Both the position numbers and the translations under genes were made by a program. Under the pieces are notes generated by a model. It was not told the DNA's origin. It saw nothing but the letters and a program-made list of their open reading frames with translations, and made no database searches. Source: Enterococcus alcedinis (lineage in GTDB: Bacteria; Bacillota; Bacilli; Lactobacillales; Enterococcaceae). Taken from it: 64,000 nucleotides of DNA. The DNA lies in contig NZ_BMDT01000002.1 in assembly GCF_014635985.1 (NCBI RefSeq), positions 1-64,000 of the forward strand, in the 5' to 3' direction. Shown piece after piece: positions 42,808 through 53,350 of this stretch (its first letter is position 1; every line of letters begins with the position of its first letter).

Positions 42808-42866
42808 AAAAATAGCCCTGTAGCAACGCTCTCCCATGGGAATAGTTGCACAGAGCTATTTTTTAT
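42808..42866. terminator. Bidirectional terminator
   Basis: AAAAATAGC and GCTATTTTTT flank an inner GCAAC..GTTGC stem. It closes the mevalonate operon side and the minus-strand gene at 42863. Confidence 0.82.
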
Positions 42867-43363
42867 TTTTTCCCAAACAATCGTTGGAAGAATCCAGTTT
42901 TTTCTTGCTCATCCACTACTACTTCTGTTGTTTGATTCACGGTAATGCCTTTATCCTTTAATTGGCGTTGAAAAATTAGGTTGTCTTGTAGATTCAAGGA
43001 GTTCAACTCTAGGACACCTTGGAGGCTACCAATTAAGCGGCGTAATTCGCCTTCGGTTAAATTCAAAAATTCTTGGCTTTTGTTTTGCTCATCTAGTTCT
43101 TCTAAATCGGTAATCAAGGTGCGTAGTAATTGATTTTGTTCTGAAAAAACGCGAGAAATCTCTGTGACTTCAATCGTTTCAATTGTTGTAACAGTTGATA
43201 AATCTGTCACAACACGTAAACTATCCGCATAATCTCTGAGATCAAAGACAAAATTTTGGAGGACTTCTTCTTTCATAATGTCACGCGTTGCTGATAAACG
43301 TTGTTGGAGCGCAATTAAGCTTCCTTGTGAGTTCGTTAATGCTTGTAACGTTTCAATTGTCAT
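42863..43363 (-). CDS. Unknown protein, helical
   Basis: The 166-aa product is rich in Gln, Glu, Leu and Thr with no membrane segment or signal peptide, and is predicted largely helical or coiled coil (IETLQALTNSQGSLIALQQRL; FSEQNQLLRTLITDLEELDEQ). It ends in a basic GFFQRLFGKK tail. No family was recognised. The ATG at 43363 is 8 nt after GGTGG. Monocistronic. Confidence 0.7.
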   Translation of the reverse strand: MTIETLQALTNSQGSLIALQQRLSATRDIMKEEVLQNFVFDLRDYADSLRVVTDLSTVTTIETIEVTEISRVFSEQNQLLRTLITDLEELDEQNKSQEFLNLTEGELRRLIGSLQGVLELNSLNLQDNLIFQRQLKDKGITVNQTTEVVVDEQEKTGFFQRLFGKK

Positions 43364-43572
43364 TCGTTCTTCCACCTTTTATGTTGTAACCTTTTAATAA
43401 TAGTCTACCTGATGGATTCATCTAGTCAAGGAAAATTCGAAACAATTATTCTTTCCAATACTTTTCTTCCTATTCAATGAAATGCTCCTTGTAATCACAT
43501 CTGCAAACACTTACAACAAATGTAAATATTCACTCTTATTCAATTACCCAATACACGAAAAAGGAGACTCAA

Positions 43573-43818
43573 ATGAAAAATCTATCAATTCACTTTATCT
43601 TAGGTTTGATGTCACTATTGATTGGTAGCCACTTCTTGATGCAAAATAATGGCTACAATCCAATGAATTTTACGACCGATCTTACTCCTGGACATTTACT
43701 GATTGCTCTTGGCGTCATTTTGTTGCTGTATTGTTTTGGGGTCTTTTTTTATGAATTGAGTCGAATGAATCGAACAGATAAAAACCAAGAAAAATCAAAA
43801 GACGAAGCACTCAAATGA
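43573..43818 (+). CDS. Small two-helix membrane protein
   Basis: The 81-aa product has two hydrophobic segments (IHFILGLMSLLIGSHFLM; LLIALGVILLLYCFGVFFY) with a short external loop and a charged cytosolic tail ending KSKDEALK. The family is unknown. RBS AAAGGAG. The stop lies within a terminator stem at 43801-43832. Confidence 0.7.
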   Translation: MKNLSIHFILGLMSLLIGSHFLMQNNGYNPMNFTTDLTPGHLLIALGVILLLYCFGVFFYELSRMNRTDKNQEKSKDEALK

Positions 43819-43832
43819 GGCTTCGTCTTTTT
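43801..43832 (+). terminator. Terminator overlapping the 3' end of the small membrane gene
   Basis: GACGAAGC (43801-43808) and GCTTCGTC (43820-43827) form a stem followed by TTTTTT. Confidence 0.8.
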
Positions 43833-43843
43833 TACGCTTTTAA

Positions 43844-46444
43844 TTATGCGTTGTACGCATCGATAATGATTTGTTTTAATTCTGAAATTAATGGTTGTTT
43901 TGGATTCGCTGTTGTACATTGGTCTTCATAAGCCAATTCAGCCATACGATCCACTGTTGAATCTAGAACTTCTTGTGTCACACCTTGTGCTTTCAAGTTC
44001 ATTTCGATTCCAACTTTTTCACCTAATTCAGTAATCGCTGTTGCTAATGCTTCCACTAACTCTTCAGTCGTTTCACCTTTTAGACCTAAGAAACGCGCAA
44101 TATCTGCGTAGTCTGTATCGGCACGGAAGAAGTCATATTTAGGGAACATTGCATGTTTTTGAGGGTCTTTCGCATTGTAGCGAACAATATGCGGTAAGAT
44201 AATCGCATTTGTACGACCGTGTGGAATACCGTACTCTCCACCAATTTTATGAGCAATTGAGTGAGAAATTCCTAAGAATGCGTTGGCAAATGCCATCCCT
44301 GCCATTGTTGAAGCGTTATGCATTTTCTCACGTGATTCCATATCTGGACGTAAAGTTGATGCCTCTAAGTAATCGAAGACAATTTTAATCGCTTGTAAGC
44401 TTAATCCACGTGTGTAATCAGATGCCATTACTGAAACATAAGATTCAATCGCATGGGTTAAAACGTCCATTCCTGTATCTGCTGTAACTGAAGCTGGTAC
44501 TGATAATACGAATTGTGGATCAATGATCGCTACATCTGGTGTCAATGCATAGTCTGCTAATGGGTATTTCACGTGTGTTTCACTATCTGTGATTACTGCA
44601 AAAGGCGTTACTTCTGCACCCGTACCTGATGTTGTTGGAATACATACAAATTGTGTTTTTTCAGGTTTTTCAATTTGGTATGTACGTTTACGAATATCTA
44701 AGAATTTTTGTTTTGCGCCAAAGAATGATGTTTCTGGGTTCTCATAGAACATCCACATGCCTTTAGCCGCGTCCATTGCTGAACCACCACCGATAGCAAT
44801 AACGGTATCTGGTTTGAAGTTCATCATTACTTCTGTTCCTTTATAAACCGTATCTGTTGAAGGGTTTGGTTCAACATCAGAGAATACTTCAATTTGAACA
44901 GTGTTCGTGCGACGAGCTAATACTTCACGGACACGATCTACGTAACCAAATTGAACCATTCCTGGGTCACAAACGATCATCACACGTTCTAAGTTTTCCA
45001 TATCTACTAAATACATTAATGAGTTTTGTTCGAAGTAAATTTTAGACGGTAATTTAAACCATTGCATATTATTTCTCCGTTTCGCTAAAGTTTTCACGTT
45101 AATTAAGTTTACAGCTGATACGTTACGTGATACAGAGTTTTTACCGTAAGATCCGCAACCTAATGTTAATGAAGGAATCATTTCGTTATAGATATTTCCG
45201 ATTCCGCCTTCTGCTGATGGTGTATTGACTAATACACGACAAGCTTTCATGCGTAAACCGAAGCGGATTTGTAAATCTTCGTCTTCACTATGAATAACAG
45301 CTGTATGTCCTAATCCACCTAAATCTAACATCGCTTCACACAACTCTAAGCCGTGCTCTGTATTTTCTGCTTTAATCATCGCTAATACTGGTGATAATTT
45401 TTCACGTGAAAGTGGGTAATCTGCGCCAACACCTTCTAATTCAGCGACTAACATTTTCGTTCCTTCAGGTACTTTAATGCCTGCAAGTTCTGCAATTTTC
45501 GTTGCTGGCATTCCAACGATTGCTGGGTTAACCGCATATTTACCTTCGTTCATTACCGCGTCTTCTAATTTTTGTAATTCGCTTGGTTTTACAAAGTATA
45601 CTTGGTGCGCTTGGAATTCAGCTTTGACTGACTTGTAAACTTCTTTATCAACAATGATTGCTTGTTCTGATGCACAAATCATGCCGTTATCAAATGTTTT
45701 TGAAACGATTAAATCATTAACTGCACGTTTGATTTTCGCTGTTTTTTCGATATAAGCTGGTACGTTACCTGGTCCTACGCCTAGTGCTGGTTTTCCTGTT
45801 GAGTACGCAGATTTAACCATTCCCGCACCACCTGTTGCTAAAACAATCGCAATTCCTGGGTGATTCATCAAACCTTGAGTTGCTTCAATTGATGGATGTT
45901 CAATCCATTGTACACAGTTCTCAGGAGCACCTGCTGCAACCGCTGCGTCACGAACGATACGTGCAGCTTCAGCTGAACATTTTTGTGCGCTTGGGTGGAA
46001 AGCAAAGATAATTGGGTTACGTGTTTTAATTGCGATCATTGCTTTAAAGATTGTCGTCGAAGTTGGGTTTGTTGTTGGTGTTACCCCACAAACGACTCCA
46101 ACTGGTTCAGCGATTTCGATCAAACCTTTTTGTTTATCTTCACTGATGACACCAACTGTTTTGTTGTCTTTAATTGAGTGCCAAATGTACTCAGATGCGT
46201 ACATGTTTTTGATTGCTTTATCTTCATAGATTCCGCGACCTGTTTCTTCAACTGCCAATTTCGCTAAAGGCATGTGCTCGTTTAAAGCTGCCATCGCCAT
46301 CTCATGAACAATGTGGTCCACTTTTTCTTGGTCAAAGTTTTCCATTTCTTTTAGAGCGACATTTCCTTTTGCTGCCAAATCGTCAATCATCACTGAAACA
46401 TCAATTGTTGCCACGTCTTCTTTTTTATCTACTGTTTTACTCAT
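43844..46444 (-). CDS. adhE: Bifunctional acetaldehyde-CoA / alcohol dehydrogenase AdhE
   Basis: The 866-aa fusion has an N-terminal CoA-acylating aldehyde dehydrogenase (NADH region [16 protein letters not shown], catalytic Cys in [13 protein letters not shown]) and a C-terminal iron alcohol dehydrogenase ([35 protein letters not shown], and the iron histidines in [22 protein letters not shown]). It reduces acetyl-CoA to ethanol, reoxidising two NADH. Two Rex-like operators upstream suggest redox control. Length normal, frame intact. Confidence 0.98.
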   Translation of the reverse strand: MSKTVDKKEDVATIDVSVMIDDLAAKGNVALKEMENFDQEKVDHIVHEMAMAALNEHMPLAKLAVEETGRGIYEDKAIKNMYASEYIWHSIKDNKTVGVISEDKQKGLIEIAEPVGVVCGVTPTTNPTSTTIFKAMIAIKTRNPIIFAFHPSAQKCSAEAARIVRDAAVAAGAPENCVQWIEHPSIEATQGLMNHPGIAIVLATGGAGMVKSAYSTGKPALGVGPGNVPAYIEKTAKIKRAVNDLIVSKTFDNGMICASEQAIIVDKEVYKSVKAEFQAHQVYFVKPSELQKLEDAVMNEGKYAVNPAIVGMPATKIAELAGIKVPEGTKMLVAELEGVGADYPLSREKLSPVLAMIKAENTEHGLELCEAMLDLGGLGHTAVIHSEDEDLQIRFGLRMKACRVLVNTPSAEGGIGNIYNEMIPSLTLGCGSYGKNSVSRNVSAVNLINVKTLAKRRNNMQWFKLPSKIYFEQNSLMYLVDMENLERVMIVCDPGMVQFGYVDRVREVLARRTNTVQIEVFSDVEPNPSTDTVYKGTEVMMNFKPDTVIAIGGGSAMDAAKGMWMFYENPETSFFGAKQKFLDIRKRTYQIEKPEKTQFVCIPTTSGTGAEVTPFAVITDSETHVKYPLADYALTPDVAIIDPQFVLSVPASVTADTGMDVLTHAIESYVSVMASDYTRGLSLQAIKIVFDYLEASTLRPDMESREKMHNASTMAGMAFANAFLGISHSIAHKIGGEYGIPHGRTNAIILPHIVRYNAKDPQKHAMFPKYDFFRADTDYADIARFLGLKGETTEELVEALATAITELGEKVGIEMNLKAQGVTQEVLDSTVDRMAELAYEDQCTTANPKQPLISELKQIIIDAYNA

Positions 46445-46476
46445 GATAATCCTCCTAAGAAAATTTAATTTTTAGT

Positions 46477-46494
46477 TTGTTATCTATCTCACAA
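46477..46494. promoter_or_regulatory. Rex-like site 1 upstream of adhE
   Basis: TTGTTATCTATCTCACAA fits the Rex pattern TTGTGA-N6-TCACAA with one mismatch, 33 bp upstream of adhE. Confidence 0.5.
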
Positions 46495-46534
46495 ATCAAT
46501 CATACACAATTTCTTTGCATTTGTAAACAGTTTC

Positions 46535-46552
46535 CTGTGATTTTCTTCACAA
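46535..46552. promoter_or_regulatory. Rex-like site 2 upstream of adhE
   Basis: On the minus strand TTGTGAAGAAAATCACAG matches the Rex consensus TTGTGA-N6-TCACAA at 11 of 12 defined positions. AdhE is a classic Rex target, repressed when NADH is low relative to NAD. Confidence 0.72.
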
Positions 46553-46810
46553 CTTTTCAAAAGCATTGATGAAAAAGAAGTTAAACATTGATATATCAAC
46601 ATTTAAAAGTATTTGTTTTCTTAAATTTATTTTTCAACAAATCATTTATGACTGTAAAAATCTGACTTTATTTTCAAATTTCATGAAAAATAACTAAATA
46701 TAAATGTGAAAAAACGAACGATGTTAACAAAAAGATCATCACTCTATTAAAAGAAATGAATTTTTTATTCAGATAAGTGATTAATCAATGTTCCACGATG
46801 AACACTTCTA

Positions 46811-47130
46811 CTAATTCATTATTATCGAAAGTGAAATTACTAGCGCATTATATAAAACATGAGCACTTATACTGTACAAAATATTTCTCTTCCACCAATA
46901 AATACCTCAATATAATAAACCCTTCCAAAAATATGGTAGCAATAGGATAAGATTATAGTCCGCTGCTGCATGTTCTTGTGCAGATGATAATAGAAGCTAG
47001 CAAAATTCCACCCTCTTTGATAACTTGGATATCTGCTTTTCCATGAAGATAAGGATATCTTGTTTTTAATTTTGTCGTTTTTGATTCTACACCTAGACTT
47101 TCTATCTCATTGATTAATCTGAATACGCAA
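46811..47130 (-). pseudogene. Decayed coding remnants, one CPBP-protease-like
   Basis: On the minus strand a 56-codon open stretch without a start (about 47130-46953; RLINEIESLGVESKTTKLK, LHGKADIQVIKEGG) ends in TAA. Another frame at about 46910-46811 reads YSISAHVLYNALVISLSIIMN before a double stop; this resembles the last histidine motif and helix of CPBP (CAAX protease / bacteriocin self-immunity) proteins. Neither has an RBS or full length. The region 46445-47170 otherwise holds only the adhE control region. Confidence 0.35.
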
Positions 47131-47132
47131 AA

Positions 47133-47166
47133 AAATCCAGCTAGACGTTGTTGTCTAACTGGATTT
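47133..47166 (-). terminator. yajC terminator
   Basis: AAATCCAGCTAGAC and GTCTAACTGGATTT form a 14-bp stem with one wobble, followed by T on the minus strand, just past yajC. Confidence 0.88.
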
Positions 47167-47174
47167 CAATTTGA

Positions 47175-47489
47175 TTATTCTGCTGGTGTTTCTTCTTCAA
47201 CGATGACTTCTGTTACAGAATCATCATTTTCAACTACTGCTGCTGGTTTTACTGTACGAATCGACGTACGTTCAAATTCTAAGTAAATTCCTTCGCAATC
47301 TAAGACAATCGTATTTTTATCTTTATTGACTTCAGATACAACACCGTGTAAACCACCGATTGTAATAACGCGGCTACCTGGAGCAACGCTATCCATTAGT
47401 TCTTGACGTTCTCTTTGTTGTTTCTTTTGTGAACGTTGCATAAAGATTAACATCGCCACGATTGGAAGAATCATAATTATTGCTGACAT
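47175..47489 (-). CDS. yajC: Preprotein translocase subunit YajC
   Basis: The 104-aa product has one N-terminal membrane helix (AIIMILPIVAMLIFMQRSQKKQQRERQELMDSVAPGSRVITIGGLHGVV) and an acidic tail. YajC associates with SecDF at the Sec translocon. It lies 76 bp after tgt; the order queA-tgt-yajC is conserved in bacteria, although here queA is 1.4 kb away. Confidence 0.96.
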   Translation of the reverse strand: MSAIIMILPIVAMLIFMQRSQKKQQRERQELMDSVAPGSRVITIGGLHGVVSEVNKDKNTIVLDCEGIYLEFERTSIRTVKPAAVVENDDSVTEVIVEEETPAE

Positions 47490-47565
47490 TTATTTCACCT
47501 CAACTTTTTATCTAGGTTAACTGTACCAAAAAAGGATTCACTGCACTAGTCTTTTCACAAAAAAA

Positions 47566-48711
<1,146 letters not shown>

Positions 48712-48917
48712 TCATTTCCCTACTTTCTAATGAGTCACTATTTATTTTGCACCCTTCATCATAAAGCTTTCTTAACCTTTTTGCAACTATCCATAAAATA
48801 ATCACTCGAAAGTTTACCTATTTTTATAACTTTTCCAAATCATTTGTTATACTGGACATAGAGACAAAAAAATACGCTGAATTTGTCTCAAAATAAATTT
48901 GAAAAGGTGTGAATATA

Positions 48918-49613
48918 ATGAAATCAAACGCAATGTTAAAAGCGGAAGCAAAGGAAGCATTACAAGGTCGCTGGAAAGAAGCGGTTTTGCTTAATTTGAT
49001 TCCGACTGTCATTTCTATTCTAGTTGCTCTTATTTTTCTGGCGTTAATCGCTGTACCGGCTTATTTTCTTTTTAACTCCGATATGGTCCAATCGGCTACA
49101 AGTAATTTCAACACTGAAGTAAATCTTGGAGGATCAGGCGCTCCTAGTTTTGCTGGTGGAATCATCGCAACGCTGTTCAGCGTCGGTATTTCATGGACAT
49201 TTCTTGATGTTTTACGTCGTCAAAAGATGACCATCGAACCATTGAAAGATGCTTTTAGAGGATTCCAAGCACCCTACGGTATCGGTATTGTCGTTATCTA
49301 CCTATTAACGGCGATTTTCACTTTCTTATGGAGCTTACTGTTTATTATCCCAGGGATTATTAAAAGTTATGCTTATTCCCAAGCCTACTTCATTTATTAT
49401 GACGAATACCGCGAAACGGGTGTCGCTCCAAGTTACCGTGATTCAATCACAAAAAGCCGCCAATTAATGGATGGTCACAAAGGGAGATTATTCCTATTAG
49501 ACTTGAGCTTTATCGGTTGGCATATCGTTTGTCTCTTCACTTTAGGGATCGGTTATCTATGGCTAACGCCTTATATCTCAACGACTAAAGCAGCTTTTTA
49601 CGATAGTTTATAA
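48918..49613 (+). CDS. DUF975 family membrane protein
   Basis: The 231-aa product has the DUF975 pattern: MLKAEAKEALQGRWKEAVLLNLIPTVISILVAL, a second helix near VGISWTFLDVLRRQ, LFIIPGIIKSYAYSQAYFIYYDE and MDGHKGRLFLLDLSFIGWHIV. Four or five membrane helices. These proteins are common in lactic acid bacteria and have no known role. The ATG at 48918 is preferred to a GTG at 48909 overlapping the AAAAGGTG box. Confidence 0.87.
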   Translation: MKSNAMLKAEAKEALQGRWKEAVLLNLIPTVISILVALIFLALIAVPAYFLFNSDMVQSATSNFNTEVNLGGSGAPSFAGGIIATLFSVGISWTFLDVLRRQKMTIEPLKDAFRGFQAPYGIGIVVIYLLTAIFTFLWSLLFIIPGIIKSYAYSQAYFIYYDEYRETGVAPSYRDSITKSRQLMDGHKGRLFLLDLSFIGWHIVCLFTLGIGYLWLTPYISTTKAAFYDSL

Positions 49614-49662
49614 GATTCAAATCATCGAGCTATTTTGAAAATAATGGACAGAGTAAAGTACT

Positions 49663-49705
49663 CCGCTATACGACCGCAAGACGTTCGTATAGCGGTTTTT
49701 CTTTT
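49663..49705 (+). terminator. Terminator of the DUF975 gene
   Basis: CCGCTATACGA and TCGTATAGCGG (11 bp) with TTTTTCTTTT after. It isolates the DUF975 gene from the promoter at 49730. Confidence 0.93.
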
Positions 49706-49729
49706 CATTCTATTTCCAGAGCGTATTTT

Positions 49730-49758
49730 TTGCAAGCGCTATCATTTTATGCTATTAT
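49730..49758 (+). promoter_or_regulatory. Promoter with overlapping cre site for the structured RNA
   Basis: TTGCAA (49730-49735), 17 bp, TATTAT (49753-49758). The segment TTGCAAGCGCTATCAT (49730-49745) fits the catabolite-responsive element WTGNAARCGNWWWCAW at every defined position and covers the -35 box, the usual place for CcpA repression. Confidence 0.75.
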
Positions 49759-49765
49759 ATGGGTG

Positions 49766-50133
49766 TAAGGAAGGAACAAAGTTGTTGGTTTAATTTTCTA
49801 GTATCAAACATTTTTAGATTCAGATTTAAGATAGATTGGTAAAAAGAGAATAATCGTAGCAAAAAAGTTGTTCGTTTTACAAGCTTCACCTAGTATTCCA
49901 TGTGCAGAGTAATACCATTTTTAGATATGGCCACAAGTACTTAAGAAGAAACATACAGTACCTGAAACAAAAGATGTACATGATTTGCAAATGAATTTAG
50001 TTTCGAACCTTTGAAAGTAAACAAGATTTTTGTTAAACCGTGAGAATGTTACTTTGCATCAACAGTAATAAAAACCAACAACTCCTTCCGAAAGTAAAAA
50101 GCAGCTGTTCTAGAAATATTAGAACAGCTGTCT
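49766..50133 (+). ncRNA. Candidate structured non-coding RNA, about 365 nt
   Basis: Transcription from the promoter at 49730-49758 should start near 49766. The ends pair: GGAAGGA (49769-49775) with TCCTTCC (50083-50089) and GTTGTTGGTTT (49781-49791) with AAACCAACAAC (50072-50082), 18 bp interrupted by a 5-nt bulge. Small hairpins such as CCAT..ATGG occur inside. A terminator (50102-50138) follows. No ORF over 60 codons and no RBS-ATG pair of note occur. It is not RNase P RNA, tmRNA, SRP RNA or an obvious 6S RNA by their conserved sequences. A non-autonomous element with inverted ends is the main alternative. Confidence 0.65.
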
Positions 50134-50138
50134 TTTTT
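50102..50138. terminator. Bidirectional terminator between the RNA gene and queA
   Basis: CAGCTGTTCTA (50102-50112) and TAGAACAGCTG (50120-50130) form a perfect stem with a T run after it on the plus strand and a weaker one on the minus strand. Confidence 0.9.
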
Positions 50139-50142
50139 ATGA

Positions 50143-51186
50143 TTATTTGCTCGAATTTTTAACGAACATCGCATCACCAAAGCTGAAGAATCGGTACTTT
50201 TCTTCGATTGCATGGTGATAAGCCGCTAGCGTATTGTCACGCCCTGCAAAAGCACTGACTAACATCACAAGCGTTGATTTTGGTAAGTGGAAATTTGTTG
50301 AAAAAGCATCAATCACGGTAAATTGATAACCGGGTGTAATAAAAATACTCGTCCAACCGCTGTCCCCTTGAATTTGACCATTAAATTTAGTCCCAATCGT
50401 TTCTAACGTACGAATCGAGGTCGTACCGACTGCGACAATTTTCCCACCTGCTGCTTTCACTTCATTTAAAACAGCTGCCGATTCATCGCTTAGACGATAA
50501 AATTCACTGTGCATCTCATGTTCAGCGATATTATCCACACTGACTGGACGGAAAGTTCCTAAGCCGACATGGAGTGTCAAGTAAACAAGGCGCACCCCTT
50601 TTGCTTGAATTTTATCTAATAGTTCTGCTGTAAAGTGTAATCCTGCCGTTGGTGCGGCTGCGGAACCATTTTCTTTGGCATAGACGGTTTGGTAACGATC
50701 TGGATCTTCCAAACGTTCCTTGATATAAGGAGGCAAGGGCATTTCACCCAATGATTCCAAATTCTCTAGGAAGATTCCCTCGTATTCAAAACGAACGATT
50801 CGTCCACCATGTGCGAGCTCCTTTTCAACGATGGCTTTTAGACGACCATCACCAAAAGAAATTTCTGTTCCTACTTTGGCACGTTTAGCAGGCTTAATTA
50901 AGGTTTCCCATGTGTCGCCTTCTATATTTGTTAAAAGCAATACTTCGAGATGACCGCCGGTTGCAGGCTTTTCACCATATAAACGCGCCGGTAAAACTCT
51001 CGTGTCGTTCATAACTAAAGCATCTCCTGCATTCAGTTCATCTAAAATATCATAAAAATGCTTGTCTTCCATTTCACCTGTTGCCGCATCGAGTGTTAAT
51101 AAGCGCGAACTTGTCCGATCTTGTAACGGTGTTTGGGCAATTAAGGTTTCTGGTAAGTCAAAATCAAAATCTTCTGTTGTTAACAT
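50143..51186 (-). CDS. queA: S-adenosylmethionine:tRNA ribosyltransferase-isomerase
   Basis: The 347-aa product has QueA motifs [60 protein letters not shown] and TSIRTLETI. It converts preQ1-tRNA to epoxyqueuosine-tRNA. It pairs functionally with tgt at 47566. The ATG at 51186 is chosen over a frame opening at 51234 because the family starts [12 protein letters not shown]. Confidence 0.97.
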   Translation of the reverse strand: MLTTEDFDFDLPETLIAQTPLQDRTSSRLLTLDAATGEMEDKHFYDILDELNAGDALVMNDTRVLPARLYGEKPATGGHLEVLLLTNIEGDTWETLIKPAKRAKVGTEISFGDGRLKAIVEKELAHGGRIVRFEYEGIFLENLESLGEMPLPPYIKERLEDPDRYQTVYAKENGSAAAPTAGLHFTAELLDKIQAKGVRLVYLTLHVGLGTFRPVSVDNIAEHEMHSEFYRLSDESAAVLNEVKAAGGKIVAVGTTSIRTLETIGTKFNGQIQGDSGWTSIFITPGYQFTVIDAFSTNFHLPKSTLVMLVSAFAGRDNTLAAYHHAIEEKYRFFSFGDAMFVKNSSK

Positions 51187-51535
51187 GTCTCTCACTCTTT
51201 TCTGTCTGTCAAATACTCTAGAATATTCTAACATTCTTTCGACAAATAGAAAACTATCCGGTAATTGTTTGTGATTTTCTTAAGTGTTTTAGGCTATTTT
51301 CTGATAAAACGCTAAATTCTAATCAAATTCTAATTTAATGTTTTCAGAAAACTTTCCTCCGACCTACGCTCACAAGGGATAGCGCCTGATTATATTTTCA
51401 TTAAAAACCGTCGATTTCGTTGATTTATCGCCCTTTTTTCATGTCTTGTTCTACTTAATATTTGTCATTACTTCGTTTTTTTGGCACACTTAAATAGCTA
51501 TCCGCAAAAATTTAGAAAGATAAGAGGTGGTTCTT
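51187..51535. other. Intergenic region between queA and opuCA
   Basis: About 350 bp of AT-rich sequence separate two divergent genes. It must hold both promoters, but no boxes near consensus with proper spacing were convincing. A purine-rich patch at 51355-51390 (TCCTCCGACC and AGGGATAGCGCC) has no recognised function. Confidence 0.4.
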
Positions 51536-52711
51536 TTGATCGAATTTCAAAATGTATCCAAAATATATCGTGGCGGAAAAGTAGCGGTAGAAGAGATAAA
51601 TCTATCTTTTGAACAAGGTGAATTTATTTGTTTTATCGGTACGAGTGGAAGTGGGAAAACAACTTCCATGCGAATGATTAACCGTATGACCGAACCAAGT
51701 AAAGGTAAAATCTTAATTGATGGACAAGATATCCAGAAATTAAATGCGGTCGAATTGCGTCGTAAAATTGGTTATGTCATCCAAAGTATTGGTTTAATGC
51801 CTCATATGACGATTCGCGAAAATATTACACTCGTCCAAAAATTATTAAAGGTCGATCAAGCCAAACGTGACCAAACAGCGGAAAAAATGATTGATTTAGT
51901 GGAGTTACCACGTGAAATGCTTGACCGTTACCCTAGCGAACTTTCTGGTGGTCAGCAACAACGGATCGGTGTTGTCCGTGCTTTAGCTGCCGATCAAGAT
52001 ATTATTTTAATGGATGAGCCTTTTGGAGCACTTGACCCCATTACACGCGATTCCTTACAAGATTTAGTGAAAGACTTACAAGAGCGTCTTGGTAAAACAA
52101 TCGTCTTTGTTACCCATGATATGGATGAAGCGTTAAAATTGGCGAACCGAATTGCCATTATGAGTGAAGGTCGTGTCGTTCAATTTGACACACCTGAAAA
52201 TATTTTAAAAAATCCTGCAAATACGTTCGTTGAAGACTTAATTGGTGAAGACCGCTTATTGCAAGCTCGACCGGATAAAACGATGGTTGGCGAAGTCATG
52301 TTAAATACAGCAATTACGATTACAACTGAAAAATCAATTCAAGAAGCGTTGCGTCTGATGCGTGCCAAACGAGTCGATACTCTTTTAGTGACGGATAACC
52401 AAAATATTCTAAAAGGCTTTGTTGATATCGAATCAATTAATAAAAATCGTGGTTTAACCGGTAGCGTTGGCGATATTTTACAAACAGAAGTCTTCTTTGT
52501 GAAAGAAAATTCCCTTTTACGTAATACATTGCAACGAATCTTAAAACGTGGATTGAAGTACGTCCCTGTAGTGGATGAGCAAAAACGCGTTGTCGGTATT
52601 ATCACCCGTGCTTCTCTCGTTGATATTGTTTACGACGTTGTTTTCGGAGAAGAAGAGACCATTACCGATGCGGTTGAGTCTTTCAACACGGATGAAGTAA
52701 AGGAGGGGTAG
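51536..52711 (+). CDS. opuCA: Osmoprotectant ABC transporter ATPase OpuCA
   Basis: The 391-aa ATPase has Walker A GTSGSGKTTSMRMI, signature LSGGQQQRIGVVRAL, Walker B IILMDEPFGAL, the switch His in VFVTHDMDEA, and two C-terminal CBS domains (QEALRLMRAKRVDTLLV; LKRGLKYVPVVDEQKR). CBS domains sense ionic strength or cyclic di-AMP in this family. The start is a TTG at 51536, 5 nt after AGAGGTGG; the GTG at 51527 lies within that RBS. First gene of opuCABCD. Confidence 0.95.
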   Translation: MIEFQNVSKIYRGGKVAVEEINLSFEQGEFICFIGTSGSGKTTSMRMINRMTEPSKGKILIDGQDIQKLNAVELRRKIGYVIQSIGLMPHMTIRENITLVQKLLKVDQAKRDQTAEKMIDLVELPREMLDRYPSELSGGQQQRIGVVRALAADQDIILMDEPFGALDPITRDSLQDLVKDLQERLGKTIVFVTHDMDEALKLANRIAIMSEGRVVQFDTPENILKNPANTFVEDLIGEDRLLQARPDKTMVGEVMLNTAITITTEKSIQEALRLMRAKRVDTLLVTDNQNILKGFVDIESINKNRGLTGSVGDILQTEVFFVKENSLLRNTLQRILKRGLKYVPVVDEQKRVVGIITRASLVDIVYDVVFGEEETITDAVESFNTDEVKEG

Positions 52712-52714
52712 ACC

Positions 52715-53350
52715 ATGAGCTTCTTTGAAGAATACGGTGGTCAAATTTTTACGACGACAATGGAACATATTTTCATTTCATTTGTCGCTTTATTACTCGG
52801 AGCGTTAGTCGCGGTTCCTTTAGGGATCCTTTTAACCCGTGCACCTAAAATAGCAAACATCGTCTTAGGGGTTACGAGTGCCCTTCAGACAATTCCTTCT
52901 CTCGCATTACTGACACTGATGATTCCGTTCTTAGGTGTTGGACGTGTCCCTGCGATTATTGCTTTATTTATCTATTCATTGCTACCGATTTTACGAAATA
53001 CGTATATCGGTTTGAAAAATGTCGATGTCAATTACTTAGATGCCGCCAAAGGAATGGGAATGACGCCTGCACAATCGATTTATCAAGTCGAAATTCCTTT
53101 AGCTTTACCAACGATTATGGCCGGCTTACGTTTAGCTGCTGTCTACGTTATCGCTTGGGCGAGTTTGGCTTCCTACATTGGTGCCGGTGGTCTAGGTGTC
53201 TTAATTTTTAGTGGTTTAGATAACTATCAACCAAATTTAATCTTTGCCGGAACAATCCCTGTAACGATTTTAGCGTTAGGCACGGATTATTTATTAGGTA
53301 AGTTAGAAAACAAACTGACCTCTTCTAATTTAAAAAAGGAGGCAGAATAA
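52715..53350 (+). CDS. opuCB: Osmoprotectant ABC permease OpuCB
   Basis: The 211-aa product has five membrane helices and the BPD_transp_1 EAA loop ([36 protein letters not shown]). It pairs with OpuCD to form the channel. RBS AAAGGAGGG; the stop overlaps the opuCC start. Confidence 0.95.
   Translation: MSFFEEYGGQIFTTTMEHIFISFVALLLGALVAVPLGILLTRAPKIANIVLGVTSALQTIPSLALLTLMIPFLGVGRVPAIIALFIYSLLPILRNTYIGLKNVDVNYLDAAKGMGMTPAQSIYQVEIPLALPTIMAGLRLAAVYVIAWASLASYIGAGGLGVLIFSGLDNYQPNLIFAGTIPVTILALGTDYLLGKLENKLTSSNLKKEAE

Noticed and set aside
49769-50089. Reading the paired ends at 49769 and 50089 as terminal inverted repeats of a transposon remnant.
   Set aside because: No transposase fragment and no target duplication were seen, and promoter plus terminator fit an RNA gene better. 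It is kept as the alternative explanation.
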